This document shows, piece by piece, positions 47,292 through 57,522 of a stretch of 64,000 bases of DNA; the first letter of the stretch is position 1; each line of letters begins with the position of its first letter. The notes under the pieces were generated by a model, which was given only the letters and a program-made list of their open reading frames with translations, had not been told where the DNA came from and ran no database searches. A program made the position numbers and the translations under genes. Origin of the DNA: Mycoplasmopsis agassizii (GTDB lineage Bacteria > Bacillota_I > Bacilli_A > Mycoplasmatales > Metamycoplasmataceae); contig NZ_NQMN01000002.1 in NCBI RefSeq assembly GCF_002272945.1, positions 358,496 to 422,495 on the forward strand. The letters run 5' to 3'.

Positions 47292-48029
47292 GTGGTAGCA
47301 AAAATTGACCGTATCGATGCCATTCGAGCATTATTTAGAGAAAAAAGACGTCTAACTTTTGAAGAAATCTACAAGAAATTTGGAGAATATTCTGCCATGA
47401 CAATACGAAGGGATTTAAATAACATGATTAGACTTAATGAACTTCAAAAAGTTTCATTAGGATATCAAGTGTACAATCTTACTGAAAGTGCTGAGCAAGA
47501 AATTATTAACTCTGAAAAGAAAAGAAAAATCGGTAACAAACTTGATGAACTGATTAAAGACGGCGACGTTATTTACTTTTCACCAGGGACAACCAACCTA
47601 GTAGTCGTAGGACAACTTACAAAAAGAGTTAGAGTATATACAAATGATTACTCAGTTTTCAAAGCTGCAGATAGCAACAAGAAGATTGAACAAGCAGTTT
47701 TAATTGGTGGTTTTGATTACAGTAGAAACAACGTTTTTGTTGGAGAAACAACTATCAAAACTATTCAACTAATGCGTTTTGACTATGCCGTTTACGGTGT
47801 AGTTGGAATCGCACGTAATGGTGATCTATATAATAATCACATGGAAGAAGCAATGATTGAAAAAACTGTTGCTTTAGTTGCTGATAAAATGGTAATTGTC
47901 GCTGATGATAGCAAAATGCAGAAACAAGGACACTTTATTTTCCATACATTGGCACAATCTGATTACTTTATCACCAATAACAAAAACCATTTAAACTTAA
48001 AAAGAATTGATAATCTAACCATACTTTAA
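47292..48029 (+). CDS. DeoR-family transcriptional regulator of the amino-sugar operon
   Basis: A 245-residue repressor. The N-terminal helix-turn-helix includes TFEEIYKKFGEYSAMTIRRDL (residues about 22-42). The C-terminal sugar-phosphate sensing domain contains SPGTTNLVVVGQL, GGFDYSRNNVFVG and MVIVADDSKM, typical of DeoR regulators that bind phosphorylated sugars. GTG at 47292 lies six bases after TATAAT, so the mRNA should begin at or near the start codon. nagB follows after 25 bases, so it probably controls amino-sugar use in the NagR manner. The actual inducer is not known. Confidence 0.88.
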   Translation: MVAKIDRIDAIRALFREKRRLTFEEIYKKFGEYSAMTIRRDLNNMIRLNELQKVSLGYQVYNLTESAEQEIINSEKKRKIGNKLDELIKDGDVIYFSPGTTNLVVVGQLTKRVRVYTNDYSVFKAADSNKKIEQAVLIGGFDYSRNNVFVGETTIKTIQLMRFDYAVYGVVGIARNGDLYNNHMEEAMIEKTVALVADKMVIVADDSKMQKQGHFIFHTLAQSDYFITNNKNHLNLKRIDNLTIL

Positions 48030-48054
48030 ATTAAATCCCGGAAAGGATTTAATC

Positions 48055-48822
48055 ATCAAAGTAATTATCTTTGAAAAACTTTCTGATCTGCATCAATATT
48101 GTGCAGATACTTTTGTTAATCAAATAAAACTAAAAAAAGACTCTGTCCTAGGGTTTGCAACTGGTGTTTCACCACTTGATACATATAAACTTTTAGTTGA
48201 TGATTATCAAAAAAACAATCGTGATTGAAGTCAAATCACAACTTTTAATTTAGATGAATTTGTAGGAATTGATCCTAATCACCGCGAGGCTTTTATTGCT
48301 CAAATGAGCAATAATTTATTCAAACATCTTAATATCAATCCTAAAAACATCAACATTCCTAGTTCACTTGCAGCTAATCCAGAGCAAGAAGCTAGAGATT
48401 ATGAGAATAAAATTCGTGCCATTGGTGGTGTTGATTTACAATATATTTCTCTAGGTGTAAATGGACACATGGCTTATAATGAGCCTGGCACTGACTTTAA
48501 TTCAAACACACATGTAGCAAATTTAACCCAAGATACCGTTATTGACATGGTAAACAAGGGTAAATTTGCTACATTTTTTGATTCACCTACTCAGGCAATC
48601 ACGGTAGGAATCCAAACTTTATTAAATTACACTAAAAAAGCCATGATGGTTTCTTTTGGTCTAAGTAAAGCAGAAGTAACTTGAGCGATGTTAGAAGATA
48701 AACCTAACTCAAAAGTAACCGCTTCTTATTTACAACTACATAAAGATTGCGTGTTCATACTCGATAACGAAGCAGCTAGTTTATTAAGTGAAAAAACCTT
48801 AAAATTAGCAGAAAGAAGGTAA
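48055..48822 (+). CDS. nagB: Glucosamine-6-phosphate deaminase, apparent ATC start
   Basis: A 255-residue enzyme converting glucosamine-6-phosphate to fructose-6-phosphate and ammonia. GFATGVSPLDTY, TTFNLDEFVGI, SLGVNGHMAYNEPGTDF and MMVSFGLSKAE follow the NagB family pattern. The frame has no ATG, GTG or TTG where the protein should begin. It opens after a stop at 48016 and reads ATC AAA GTA ATT ATC TTT, in place of the family's usual Met-Lys-Val-Ile-Ile-Phe. A GGAAAGG ribosome site lies eight bases before that ATC. Either AUC serves as start codon or the start is mutated. It overlaps nothing and is three bases before the PTS gene. Confidence 0.87.
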
Positions 48823-48825
48823 TTT

Positions 48826-51132
48826 ATGGTGCAAGCATTAACTAATAAAAAAGTTAATAAGTCGCCCAAAAAGAACTTTAGTGTGAAAAGTTGATGGAAT
48901 AAAACACTAGCAGTTCTACAACGTGTTGGTAAATCATTGATGTACCCGATCGCCGTTTTACCGATCGCAGCTCTTTTATTAAGAATTGGAGCCTTAATTG
49001 AAGATCCATTTTCAAATGGATCAATTGGTATCAATGAAGCCCAAAAATTTATAGGTATTTTAATTAAAACACCTGGAGATATAGTTTTTAGTAATTTACC
49101 CTTAATTTTCGCCATCGGGATCGCCTTTGGTCTGGCGAATGATAACCGTGGTGAAGCAGCCTTAGTTGGAGCCTTGCTTTGACTAGGGATGAATGCTTTA
49201 TTAAAAGAAAATATGTTGCCGTTTCAGATTTATAGAAATGTTCTGCAAGCAGAAATGGTAACCAAGCTCGCAGAGAATAACAACCCTGCAACCACTGCAA
49301 ATCTATCGCAACTACTATTTTTTGGTAAAAAAGGAGTAGCAGTTTATCAACTTGATGCAGGAGTTTTTGGGGGAATTATCTCAGGAGCAATCGTGGCTAA
49401 ACTTTATAACAGATTTAGACACGTAAAACTTCATCAAGCATTATCATTTTTTGGTGGTAGAAGATTTATTCCAATGCTAGGAATTGTCTCAATTATTCCT
49501 TTAGCACTAGCAATTTCTATCACTTGACCATGAATTCAATACGCCTTAATTAAAATTGGTAACGCCTTATCAAGTGCACAAGGCGCTGCAAGGGGTGCGG
49601 CTTCAGGAGCCTATGCTATTTTAAATAGGCTCTTACAACCGTTTGGACTCCATCATATTATTAACACCTTTGTTTGATTCCAATTACCAATCAGTGGTTT
49701 AAACTTTGCTACTGGTGAATTAATTGAAGTTAACGGTGATATTACAGCCTTTAATAGAGGAATTGTTAATTCAGGACTATTTACAACTGGATTTTTCCCA
49801 CTATTTTTAGGTGGGTTACTAGGTGCCGCACTAGCGATGGTTTTAACTAGTGACAAAGATAAAAGAAAACGTATGTTCTTCTTCTTTGGAGGAACTGCTC
49901 TGGTGTCATTCTTAACAGGAATTGATGAACCACTAATTTTCAGTTTCATCTTCGTAAGTCCACTACTTTATGGAATCAATGCTCTTTTAACAGGAATTTT
50001 TTCAGCCATAGTGGCTTCAACTAGTATGTCAATTGGAATTGGTTTTTCAGCAGGACTAATTGACTACATAGTTTCTTTCCCAGTGTCTTGAGGTATTTCT
50101 ACTTCAGTTCATAACACTGCTAATCATGTGGCAGCTAACCCATTATGAATTTTATTAATTTCACCAATTATGGGTGTTGTGCAGTTCTTTGTATTCTGAT
50201 GAATTATTAAGAAAACAAAAGTACCAATTCCAGGTAGAGAAAAACAACTGGGATTACCTGAAATCGAATACAGTGCAGATGTATTTGATAAGGATGAACC
50301 TACTAAAGATAAGAAAAAAGAAAAACCTTCAGATCAACCTTACAAAGATAAATATGATGCTCTTGCAGCTAATATCTTAGATATTGTCGGAGTTGATAAT
50401 GTTATAGTTGCAGAAAACTGTGCAACTAGATTACGTTTAACAGTTAAAGATAATACCAAAATTGATGAAACTAAAATTAAACAACTAGGTGTTAAAGGAA
50501 TTGTTAAACTAGGTAACGAAGGTTTTCAAGCAATTATTGGAACAGATGTGGAACACGTTGCTGATTATTTCAGAACAAGAATTGAAACAAATAACGCAGG
50601 CTTTGTTTCAAAAGATAAACCACAACAGGTTGAAACTTTAGCAACTACTAAAGCAGATAAATTAACTAATCCAGTAATTATTAAGGCTCCGATTTCAGGA
50701 GAAATTAAAACTTTAAAATCATTAGAAGATGGTGTTTTTTCAGAAAAAATGCTAGGTGATGGTTTTGTAATTTCAACCAAAGATCATAAAGGTAAATTAA
50801 AAATTGCTGCTCCTATTTCAGGAAAATTAACAGCTCTTTTTGATGCTAAACATGCCTATGGAATCACCAATGAAAACGGAGTAAAAGTTCTAGTTCATAT
50901 TGGATTAGATACAGTTAAATTACAAGGTAAAGGTTTTGTTACAAAACTAGTTCAAGATCAAGAAATTAAACTAGGGCAATTACTAGTTGAAATTGATTTA
51001 GATCTGATTAGAGAAAACAATTTACCAGATGATATTATTGTGGTTGTTTTAGAAGAATCACAACATAAAGATCTTGAACAAACTAAAGTTCAAAATGCAA
51101 AAATGGGCGAAACCATTTTAAAGGTAAGATAA
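48826..51132 (+). CDS. PTS permease EIICBA of the glucose/N-acetylglucosamine family
   Basis: A 768-residue sugar transporter that phosphorylates its substrate during uptake. The N-terminal EIIC membrane domain begins LMYPIAVLPIAALLLRIGAL and carries TGIDEPLIFSF. EIIB (about residues 505-585) has the phosphorylated Cys in ENCATRLRLTV. EIIA (about residues 610-768) has the His of VLVHIGLDTVKLQGKGF. Fusion of all three domains and position right after nagB favour N-acetylglucosamine or glucosamine, but glucose is possible. GAAGGTAATTT precedes the ATG. HPr kinase is encoded at 34060. Confidence 0.93.
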
Positions 51133-51133
51133 G

Positions 51134-51961
51134 ATGTTAGTGAATCCCTATGTTATTTTAAAAACTGCAAAGGACAATAATTATGGCGTAGGTTCATTTA
51201 ATGTTTTAAATATTGAATTAGCAAAAGCAGTTATTGAAGCTGCAGAAAATTTAAATCAAGATGTGATGTTACAAATCACTGATAGTGCTTTGTCATGAAT
51301 TGGTTTAGATTACTTTTTACCAGGATTAATTGAAGTTGCAAAAAAATCTAAAATCAAAATTGCTATTCATTATGATCACGTTTATAGCCTCGAACATTTT
51401 CAAAAAAATGTTATTCAAGGTTTTACTTCTGGAATGTATGATGGATCAAAATTAGTATTTGATGAGAATGTCAATAACTCATTAATTGCAAGAAATTTAA
51501 CCACTTCTAAAAACATCTTTTTAGAATTAGAAATAGGTGTAATAGGTGGTAAAGAAGATTCAAAAATATCGCAAGAAGATCTAGCAAATGAAGAGCAAAT
51601 AATTAAGTTTTATGAACTCACAAAACCAGATGCTTTAGCAGCTGCTTTTGGAACTGCACACGGAGTTTATAAAGATGAAGTAAAAATTAATTTTGATTTA
51701 ATTAAAAATCTAAATCAAAAATTAGATACGTTTTTAGTACTTCATGGTTCTAGTGGATTAAGCGAAGAATTAATTAAAAAAAGTATTGCTAGTGGTATTA
51801 GCAAAGTAAATGTTGGAACTGATTTATTAATAGTTTATAATAAGGCTATTAAAGAGTATTTCAGGAATCATCCTAACGAATACGATATTAGAAAAATTAA
51901 TCAATATGCAATTGATTTAGTGAAAGAAGAAGTTACAAAATATTTAATGTGATTTAAGTAA
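51134..51961 (+). CDS. Class II fructose/tagatose-bisphosphate aldolase
   Basis: A 275-residue zinc enzyme that splits fructose-1,6- or tagatose-1,6-bisphosphate into two trioses. Zinc and active-site motifs: IAIHYDHVYSLE (HxDH, about residue 80), AAFGTAHGVYK (about residue 178), LHGSSGL (about residue 208) and SKVNVGTDLL. It starts directly after the PTS gene in the same operon, which feeds fructose-6-phosphate into glycolysis. The stop is TAA at 51959 after a TGA-coded Trp. The choice between Fba and the tagatose enzyme cannot be made by eye. Confidence 0.9.
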
Positions 51962-51962
51962 T

Positions 51963-52190
51963 ATGGAAAATGCAAAAGTAATTATGTCGGTGATCTTTTT
52001 TGTTCTAGCAGCAATTTTAGCAGTTAGTTTATTCTTTATAAATAAGACACTAAAACAACGTTATAGTGAGAACGAAAAGTCATGAAAAAAAACATTCTTA
52101 GTTTATTCTTTTTGAGCATGTTTAATATTCGCAATTGTGTTTGTAATAGCAGGTTTTGCGACTGTTTTCGGCAATAATTTCATTACCTAA
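51963..52190 (+). CDS. Small two-helix membrane protein
   Basis: A 75-residue protein with an N-terminal membrane segment (VIMSVIFFVLAAILAVSLFF), a charged loop (KTLKQRYSENEKSWKK) and a second segment (ACLIFAIVFVIAGFATVF). It starts one base after the aldolase stop, so it is cotranscribed, and is followed by a terminator. No family recognised. No function is proposed. Confidence 0.65.
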
Positions 52191-52242
52191 AAGCTTTAAA
52201 AAAATTAAATTTTAGACAATCATCTTTTAACTAAAAATTTTA

Positions 52243-52272
52243 AATCCTACATTCATTTATGTAGGGTTTTTT
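52243..52272 (+). terminator. Terminator of the nagB-PTS-aldolase operon
   Basis: AATCCTACAT pairs with ATGTAGGG across a short loop, followed by six T. The remaining gap to 52529 holds only AT-rich sequence with no supported gene. Confidence 0.8.
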
Positions 52273-52529
52273 AATAAACTTTTATGTATTAAATTTAAAA
52301 AAAGATGAAGCATATATTTTCCAAACTATGACAATTAAAAATTAAAAATAAGATAGTCAAAATTTTCAAAGGTAAAAAAATATGAACTAGATAAACACAC
52401 AAATATTTTAAAAATTATGACTGCATAATTGTTTCAATATTTATTTTAATTTTTTTAATTTATGAGTGGATTAAGTTACCTAAAAAAATAAACATCTTTT
52501 TTAAAAAGATGAAAATAAAATCTTCCAAA

Positions 52530-52555
52530 ATTTGGAAGATTAATTACTTAATAAA
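52530..52555 (-). terminator. Terminator of dps
   Basis: AATCTTCC and GGAAGATT form a perfect stem with a six- to seven-base loop. On the minus strand it is followed by TTTTATTTT. Confidence 0.75.
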
Positions 52556-52589
52556 TTTACTAATAATTAAATATATTTAATTAATCTTT

Positions 52590-53021
52590 TTAGTTTTTAC
52601 TTTTTGAATACATTCAAATTGCTTTATCTAAAAACATTAATAATTCATCTAATAAAGGTTGTTCAGTTGGACCTCATTCATAACTTGTTGCATATTCTAA
52701 AATAGTTTTTGAATCAGTAACAACATGTTCAATAATTGTTTCTTGATCATAATTAATTTGTTTATTAGATGTAGGCATTTCTTTAATTAAAGAATTGTTA
52801 ACTGCTTCACTTAAAGTTGCATTTAAGACTGCATTTTGCATTACAATTTTCTCTGCAAATTCATCAACAAATTCTAAAACCTGTTCAGCAGTTTTATCTA
52901 ATTCTTCATGTATTTCAAAAAAGAATCTATCTTTAACTTGTCAATGGAAGTTTTTAATTTTTTGGTATCAAACAGTTAATGTGTAATAAAGTTTGATTAA
53001 TTCATTTGTATTTTTTTTCAT
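52590..53021 (-). CDS. dps: Dps/ferritin-like iron-storage protein
   Basis: A 143-residue protein whose TGA Trp codons hide it under the standard code. YYTLTVWYQKIKNFHWQVKD then FFFEIHEELDKTAEQVLEFV and DEFAEKI match the Dps family, which forms 12-mers that oxidise and store iron and shield DNA from peroxide. The ferroxidase ligands expected of Dps are visible: His of FHW (about residue 26), His of IHEEL, then Asp and Glu of VDEFAEKI. It is slightly shorter than many Dps proteins and has no long basic tail. A TATAAT on the minus strand lies just upstream of the start. It is divergent from dinB. Cytosolic. Confidence 0.8.
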
Positions 53022-53108
53022 GTTTTGATTATAGCACACGGACATTTAATTATGTCTTTTTAGGATTATTAATTAAGTTAAGTTATTAATTTTATTTTGT
53101 CCCAAAAA

Positions 53109-53182
53109 TTTTATATTTGATACTTATCTCAAATATAAAAATTACAAATTAAATTTTAGCAATGTTTTATTTGCTAAAATTT
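53109..53182. promoter_or_regulatory. Two tandem inverted repeats in the dps/dinB promoter region
   Basis: The first repeat has perfect 12-base arms TTTTATATTTGA (53109-53120) and TCAAATATAAAA (53129-53140). The second has perfect 12-base arms AAATTTTAGCAA (53151-53162) and TTGCTAAAATTT (53171-53182). Both have exactly eight bases between arms. The right arm of the second contains the TAAAAT box (53175-53180) of dinB. Their size and position suit repressor binding; a stem-loop role is the alternative. Confidence 0.55.
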
Positions 53183-53188
53183 TAAAAG

Positions 53189-54463
53189 ATGAAAAGTAAA
53201 AAAATGGATCTAAGTCAATATATATTTCATATCGATATGGATAGTTTTTTTGCTTCAGCAATTTCGACTGTAAGACCTGAATTAAAGGGTAAAAAAGTAG
53301 CTGTTGCAACTAATAATTTAAGAGCAATTGTAGCTGCCGCTAGTTATGAAGCAAAAGCCTGTGGAGTAAAAATTGCTAAGCCTGTTTATCAAGCAAAACA
53401 TGTGTGTCCTGATGTCATTATTGTGCCACCTGATTTTGCTTTATTTAATAAACTTTCTACAGGTATATTTGAGTATTTAGCATTCACATATTCAGTGCCA
53501 ATTCAGATTTATTCAATCGATGAATGTTACATGAATGTAACAAGTTTAATTTCAAAAGATATGTCTCCTAAAAAACTCGCATTGCAAATTCAAAATCAAA
53601 TTTTGAGTGAATTTGATATTCCAGTTTCAATTGGTATTTCACATAATTTGTGAAATGCGAAAATGTCTTCACCATTAAATAAGCCACTTGGTATTAGTGT
53701 AACTAAACCAAGTAAAATGAAAGATATTTTATATCCTTTACCGATTGATGATTTTTTTGGAATAGGAAAATCAAGCAGTGAAAAACTTAAAAAACTAGGT
53801 ATTAAAACTATTGGTGATTTTTGTACTTTTAAAGTTCACTACAATATTTTAGAAGCAATTTTTAAAGGTCGTTTTCAAGGTCTAATTGAAAACTGTCAAG
53901 GACTAAGTAGTAATTTTGTTGATGAAGATGCTAACCTTTTAAAAGGAATAGGTAATAGTGAAACTTTTGATTATGATTTAAGTAGTTATGAAGATCTAGT
54001 TCAAGAATTATCAAGAATGGTTGATAGAGCTTGAAAGCGTTTAAAAGCTAGAGCACTTTATCCTTATTCAATTTCTGTTTCACTGCGTTCACAAGAAAAA
54101 AAGTGAACTTCAAAGCAACATATCTTTAAAGAAGCAATTAATACTAAGGAATCAGCACTAAAAGAAGCAATCAAACTATTTGAAAAATTATGAAAAGAAG
54201 AAACACAAAGAGGTATAGGTGTTAGTTTTTCAAAGTTAGTTAATAAGTTTGAACAACGTGAAAATAATGTTTTATTTGAAGAATATGACGAAGAAACTAG
54301 AATGGAAAACAAGGTTAAAAAAATAGTTCAATCAGTTAATAAAAATTTCAAAAACAAAGCAGTTTTTTCAGGTCAAGAATATTTGGAAAATCAAACATTA
54401 AATAAAAAACGACAACGTTTTTTAAAGGATGACTTTTCTTATAAAAATGAATCTATAAAATAA
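53189..54463 (+). CDS. dinB: Y-family DNA polymerase (DinB/Pol IV type)
   Basis: A 424-residue translesion polymerase. FHIDMDSFFASA carries the first catalytic Asp and IYSIDECYMNV the Asp-Glu pair. Palm and thumb follow with GISHNLWNAKMSS and a helix-hairpin-helix segment FFGIGKSSSEKLKKLGIKTI. In the usual GxxxNKxLAK motif the Lys after Asn is Leu (HNLWNAK). The little-finger domain is present. The C-terminal tail is basic and lacks an obvious clamp-binding motif. The ATG lies eight bases after TAAAAT, so the mRNA should be leaderless, and the -10 box sits in an inverted repeat. It is followed by a broken insertion sequence. Confidence 0.9.
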
Positions 54464-54667
54464 CTAATAAAATTACTCAATTGGTATGTTTGATTTTTCG
54501 ACAAAATACTTATAATGGCAAGTTTTTTTGAATAAAGTTTAAAATTGTTATGTCGAACAAAAGTTAGTAGAAGTATTTGAAGATAATAATAAAACAACAT
54601 TTATTATTATTCCAAGGGGCGTGATAAATATGTTATTCAAAAAAAGAAGTAGATTTTTCCTGAATTG

Positions 54668-54710
54668 TAATATCTAACTCGATCAGAAAGGTTGGGGTAG
54701 ATATTTTTTT
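54668..54710 (+). terminator. Hairpin upstream of the IS30-type transposase
   Basis: AATATCTA and TAGATATT pair around a 20-base loop and are followed by eight T. It lies just before the transposase -10 box (TATAAT, 54711-54716). Insertion sequences often carry such insulating terminators. The gap 54464-54667 has no other feature; no clear terminal inverted repeats of the element could be found on either side. Confidence 0.6.
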
Positions 54711-54726
54711 TATAATATCATTTAGT

Positions 54727-55704
54727 ATGTTGTACAAACGATTAGGGATTCAAGAAAGATTTGCAATTCAAATATTTTTGAAGGATGGAAATAGTATTTC
54801 GGAAATATCTAGAAAACTAGATAAAGATAAATCTACAATATCTAGAGAAATAAAAATAAATTCAATTCACGGTGAATATGATTCTGCTAAAGCTGAACAG
54901 AAATCTAATGAAAGAAGACATAAAAATTTTCAAACATTTGATGGCAAGTATAAGGAGTTTGCTAAATATTTAATAGACAATTATAAACCTGAGACTAAAA
55001 GCATAAAAGTGGTTATTCATGATTTTAAAGATAAACAGCCAAACAAGCCTGTACCATGCTGAAAGACTGTTTACAACTGAGTTAATTCAGGTAATTGAGA
55101 TATTAAAAGAGACAATCTCTTAAGAAATGAATACAAACACAGAAAAAAACCTAAAATCTCTTACTACTCAAAATTTAAACATTTATGAGTTTTACCCATA
55201 TGATTAAGACCTGATTATATTAACGATAGAAGAAAATTCGGACACTGATAATTAGATTTAATTATTGGTAAAAAAGACTCAAGTAGCAAAAATTTAATGA
55301 ATTTGACAGAAAGATTAAGCAGAAAATCTTTTATTATTCACGTTGATTCTAAGAAGCCACAAGAAATTAATGAAAAACTCTTAATTCTTATAAATGAAGA
55401 AAATCTGTTTGTAAAATCAATTACTGTTGATAATGGTTTAGAATTTTCAAAGCTGAATGAAGTAGCTCAAGAACTAAAAACGATGATTTATTATTGTGAG
55501 CCATATGCTTCTTTTCAAAGAGGCTCCAACGAAAATTGGAATGGATTAATTCGAAGGTTTTACAAAAAAGGTACAGATTTTAGTTTGATTTCAAAAAATG
55601 AATTACAAATAATTGAAGATAAAATAAACAGCATGCCTAGAGAAATTTTAGGATGAAAATCTAGCAACGAAGTGTATGACTATTACATGAATTTAATGAA
55701 GTAA
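54727..55704 (+). mobile_element. IS30-family transposase, interrupted by a stop codon
   Basis: A 325-codon frame of the IS30 type. The N-terminal helix-turn-helix is RLGIQERFAIQIFLKDGNSI followed by SEISRKLDKDKSTISREIK. The DDE catalytic core is present: Asp in LDLIIGKKD, Asp in TVDNGLEF, Glu in NENWNGLIRRF. At 55249-55251 a TAA replaces the Glu codon of the FGHWE motif just before the first catalytic Asp, one base from GAA. The copy is therefore probably inactive. The ATG lies ten bases after TATAAT. The element separates dinB from a decayed S8-partner lipoprotein and may have contributed to that decay. Confidence 0.82.
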
Positions 55705-55862
55705 TTTAATGATGGGCAGCAAACAGTTTTTAGTTTTCTAAAGACTATTTTCATAATGCAAAATCTAAAATAATTTGTTTAAATAAGCACTGAAAACGAA
55801 TTTTAAAAAGTTTTATTTGAAAATTGATGAATGTTTTAATTTAAAAAATGAAATTGATTATA

Positions 55863-57147
55863 ATGTCATTATAAACGTCGAGTTAAATATTACAATTCAT
55901 AGTTAATCTTTACACCTGTAATTCTAGCAATTAGTTGCTCATCAAAAACAATTGAAAACTTATCAGATGATGCTAGTCAAATCAAAATAGTTTCAAAAAA
56001 TCATGAACATACATTTTTTAACAAGACTATTAAATATTCTCTGTTTGATAAATCAATTGCCAAAATAATGTATGAAACATTCGCAAATAATTTAGAACCA
56101 CTGATTTTAAGTTCCGTATCAGAATTAGAGGACTTCATAAATAAATGAAGTCAATCAGTTATAAAAACTTTTGGCACAGAAGAAGAATCTCAAAAGAATT
56201 TTAAGGTTTCATTAAAAAGATTAATAGAAACTATTTCTTTAAATACTAAATTAGCTAGAGACACATTCAATGAAAAATACTTTGAAGATAATTTATTGAT
56301 TATCGATTTTGGTAATCAAATTGAACCAAAAAGTAAAATTCAAGAACTTTCACCGAATAAAACCAGTTCATTAGATAACTTACTAGATATCTATGTAAAG
56401 GAAAATAAAATTTACATAGTTTATGATGTTGCTGAAAATTTATATAATAGCGATAAATATCAGTCCACATCTGTTATTTATTCATTAAATAAAAAAATGT
56501 TTGACTTGAAAAGTATTGATTACAAAGTTGAAAAAATAAAATATGATACTCAAAAAAGAACGCCTATTTCAGAAAGAATTCTTTCTGTTTCATCATTTAT
56601 TACTCAGGATTTATCACAACATCAAAGAGGTGAAAATAGTTGAATAAGAGATTCATCTTTAGGTAATTATGGATTAAAAATTTTTAAAACAAAACAAGAA
56701 TTTGATGAATTAATAAACGGTTTTGTAACTTTTTATAATAAGAAACACTCAAAAATATTTTCTGAGTCTATAAAAGCAAATATTTTAAACACATACAATT
56801 CAGATTATTTTGATAATAACTATTTACTACTTTTTTCAGCAATGAATTGAGGCGTTGAAACAGAATTGTTTAGCGATTATATAGAACATTCATATAACAT
56901 AACCAAACAAGAAAACACTTTACTTTTCACATTGAACGCTTCAGGGGGATTATCAAATGATGCAATTAGATATGAAGATTTAGTTGTTTTTGAAAATAAA
57001 AGTAAGGACACAGGGATTTGACTTATAAATGCCGATGGACAGCAACACACTTTATTTTTTAAGATAGCAAGAAATGCATATGATTATAAAGAGGGATTAA
57101 AACTTAAACTCAAAATTAATAAATATTGGCGACCACGACTAAATTAA
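55863..57147 (+). pseudogene. S8-partner lipoprotein E, start region decayed
   Basis: From about 55921 the sequence reads as a member of the two-module lipoprotein family: lipobox AISCSS, YFEDNLLIIDFG, SSFITQDLSQHQR, SDYFDNNYLLLFSAM and GQQHTLFFKIARN. The intact homologue at 57523 begins ATG TCA TTC AAT, and here ATG TCA TTA TAA stands at 55863, with a frame change before the lipobox. No start codon exists in the lipoprotein frame after the stop at 55900. So the signal peptide is destroyed while about 408 codons downstream remain open. The loss looks recent. No protease neighbour is visible upstream, where an insertion sequence lies. Confidence 0.75.
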
Positions 57148-57522
57148 ATGTTTTCTAGAATCAATTTCAAGGTGGCTCTCAAATTCATTCATCAGTAAAG
57201 CGTAAATAAACTTTTTTATTTACATTAAATTTTCATATTTAAAAATTATTTATTCGCTTTTTTTGCAATAGGTATAAGATTTTGTTGTTCATAGAAACGA
57301 TAACAAACTTTTAAAATATTACTAGATGTAAAAATTACTATCAACAATTTTTTGAACTTCAAAATATAATTCTGAGAACATTATTTTGCTAGTTTATTCC
57401 TTTAATATTTATCAACCTGATTTTATAAATAAAATCTAGGTTGCTGAAAAATTTTTTTCATTCACTTGCTAATTTAAAAAGCATGAATGTAAGTTTTTAA
57501 AATATTAAGGTGGTAATAAAAT
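57148..57522. other. Intergenic region between lipoproteins E and F
   Basis: No gene seen in 375 bases. It lacks the protease remnant found upstream of lipoprotein D. It presumably holds the promoter of lipoprotein F; AAGGTGGT just before 57523 is its ribosome site. Confidence 0.4.

Noticed and set aside
52380-52581. An open stretch of about 60 codons with a hydrophobic segment after the aldolase operon
   Set aside because: It lacks a start codon, is preceded by a stop and includes the dps terminator; AT-rich chance is more likely.
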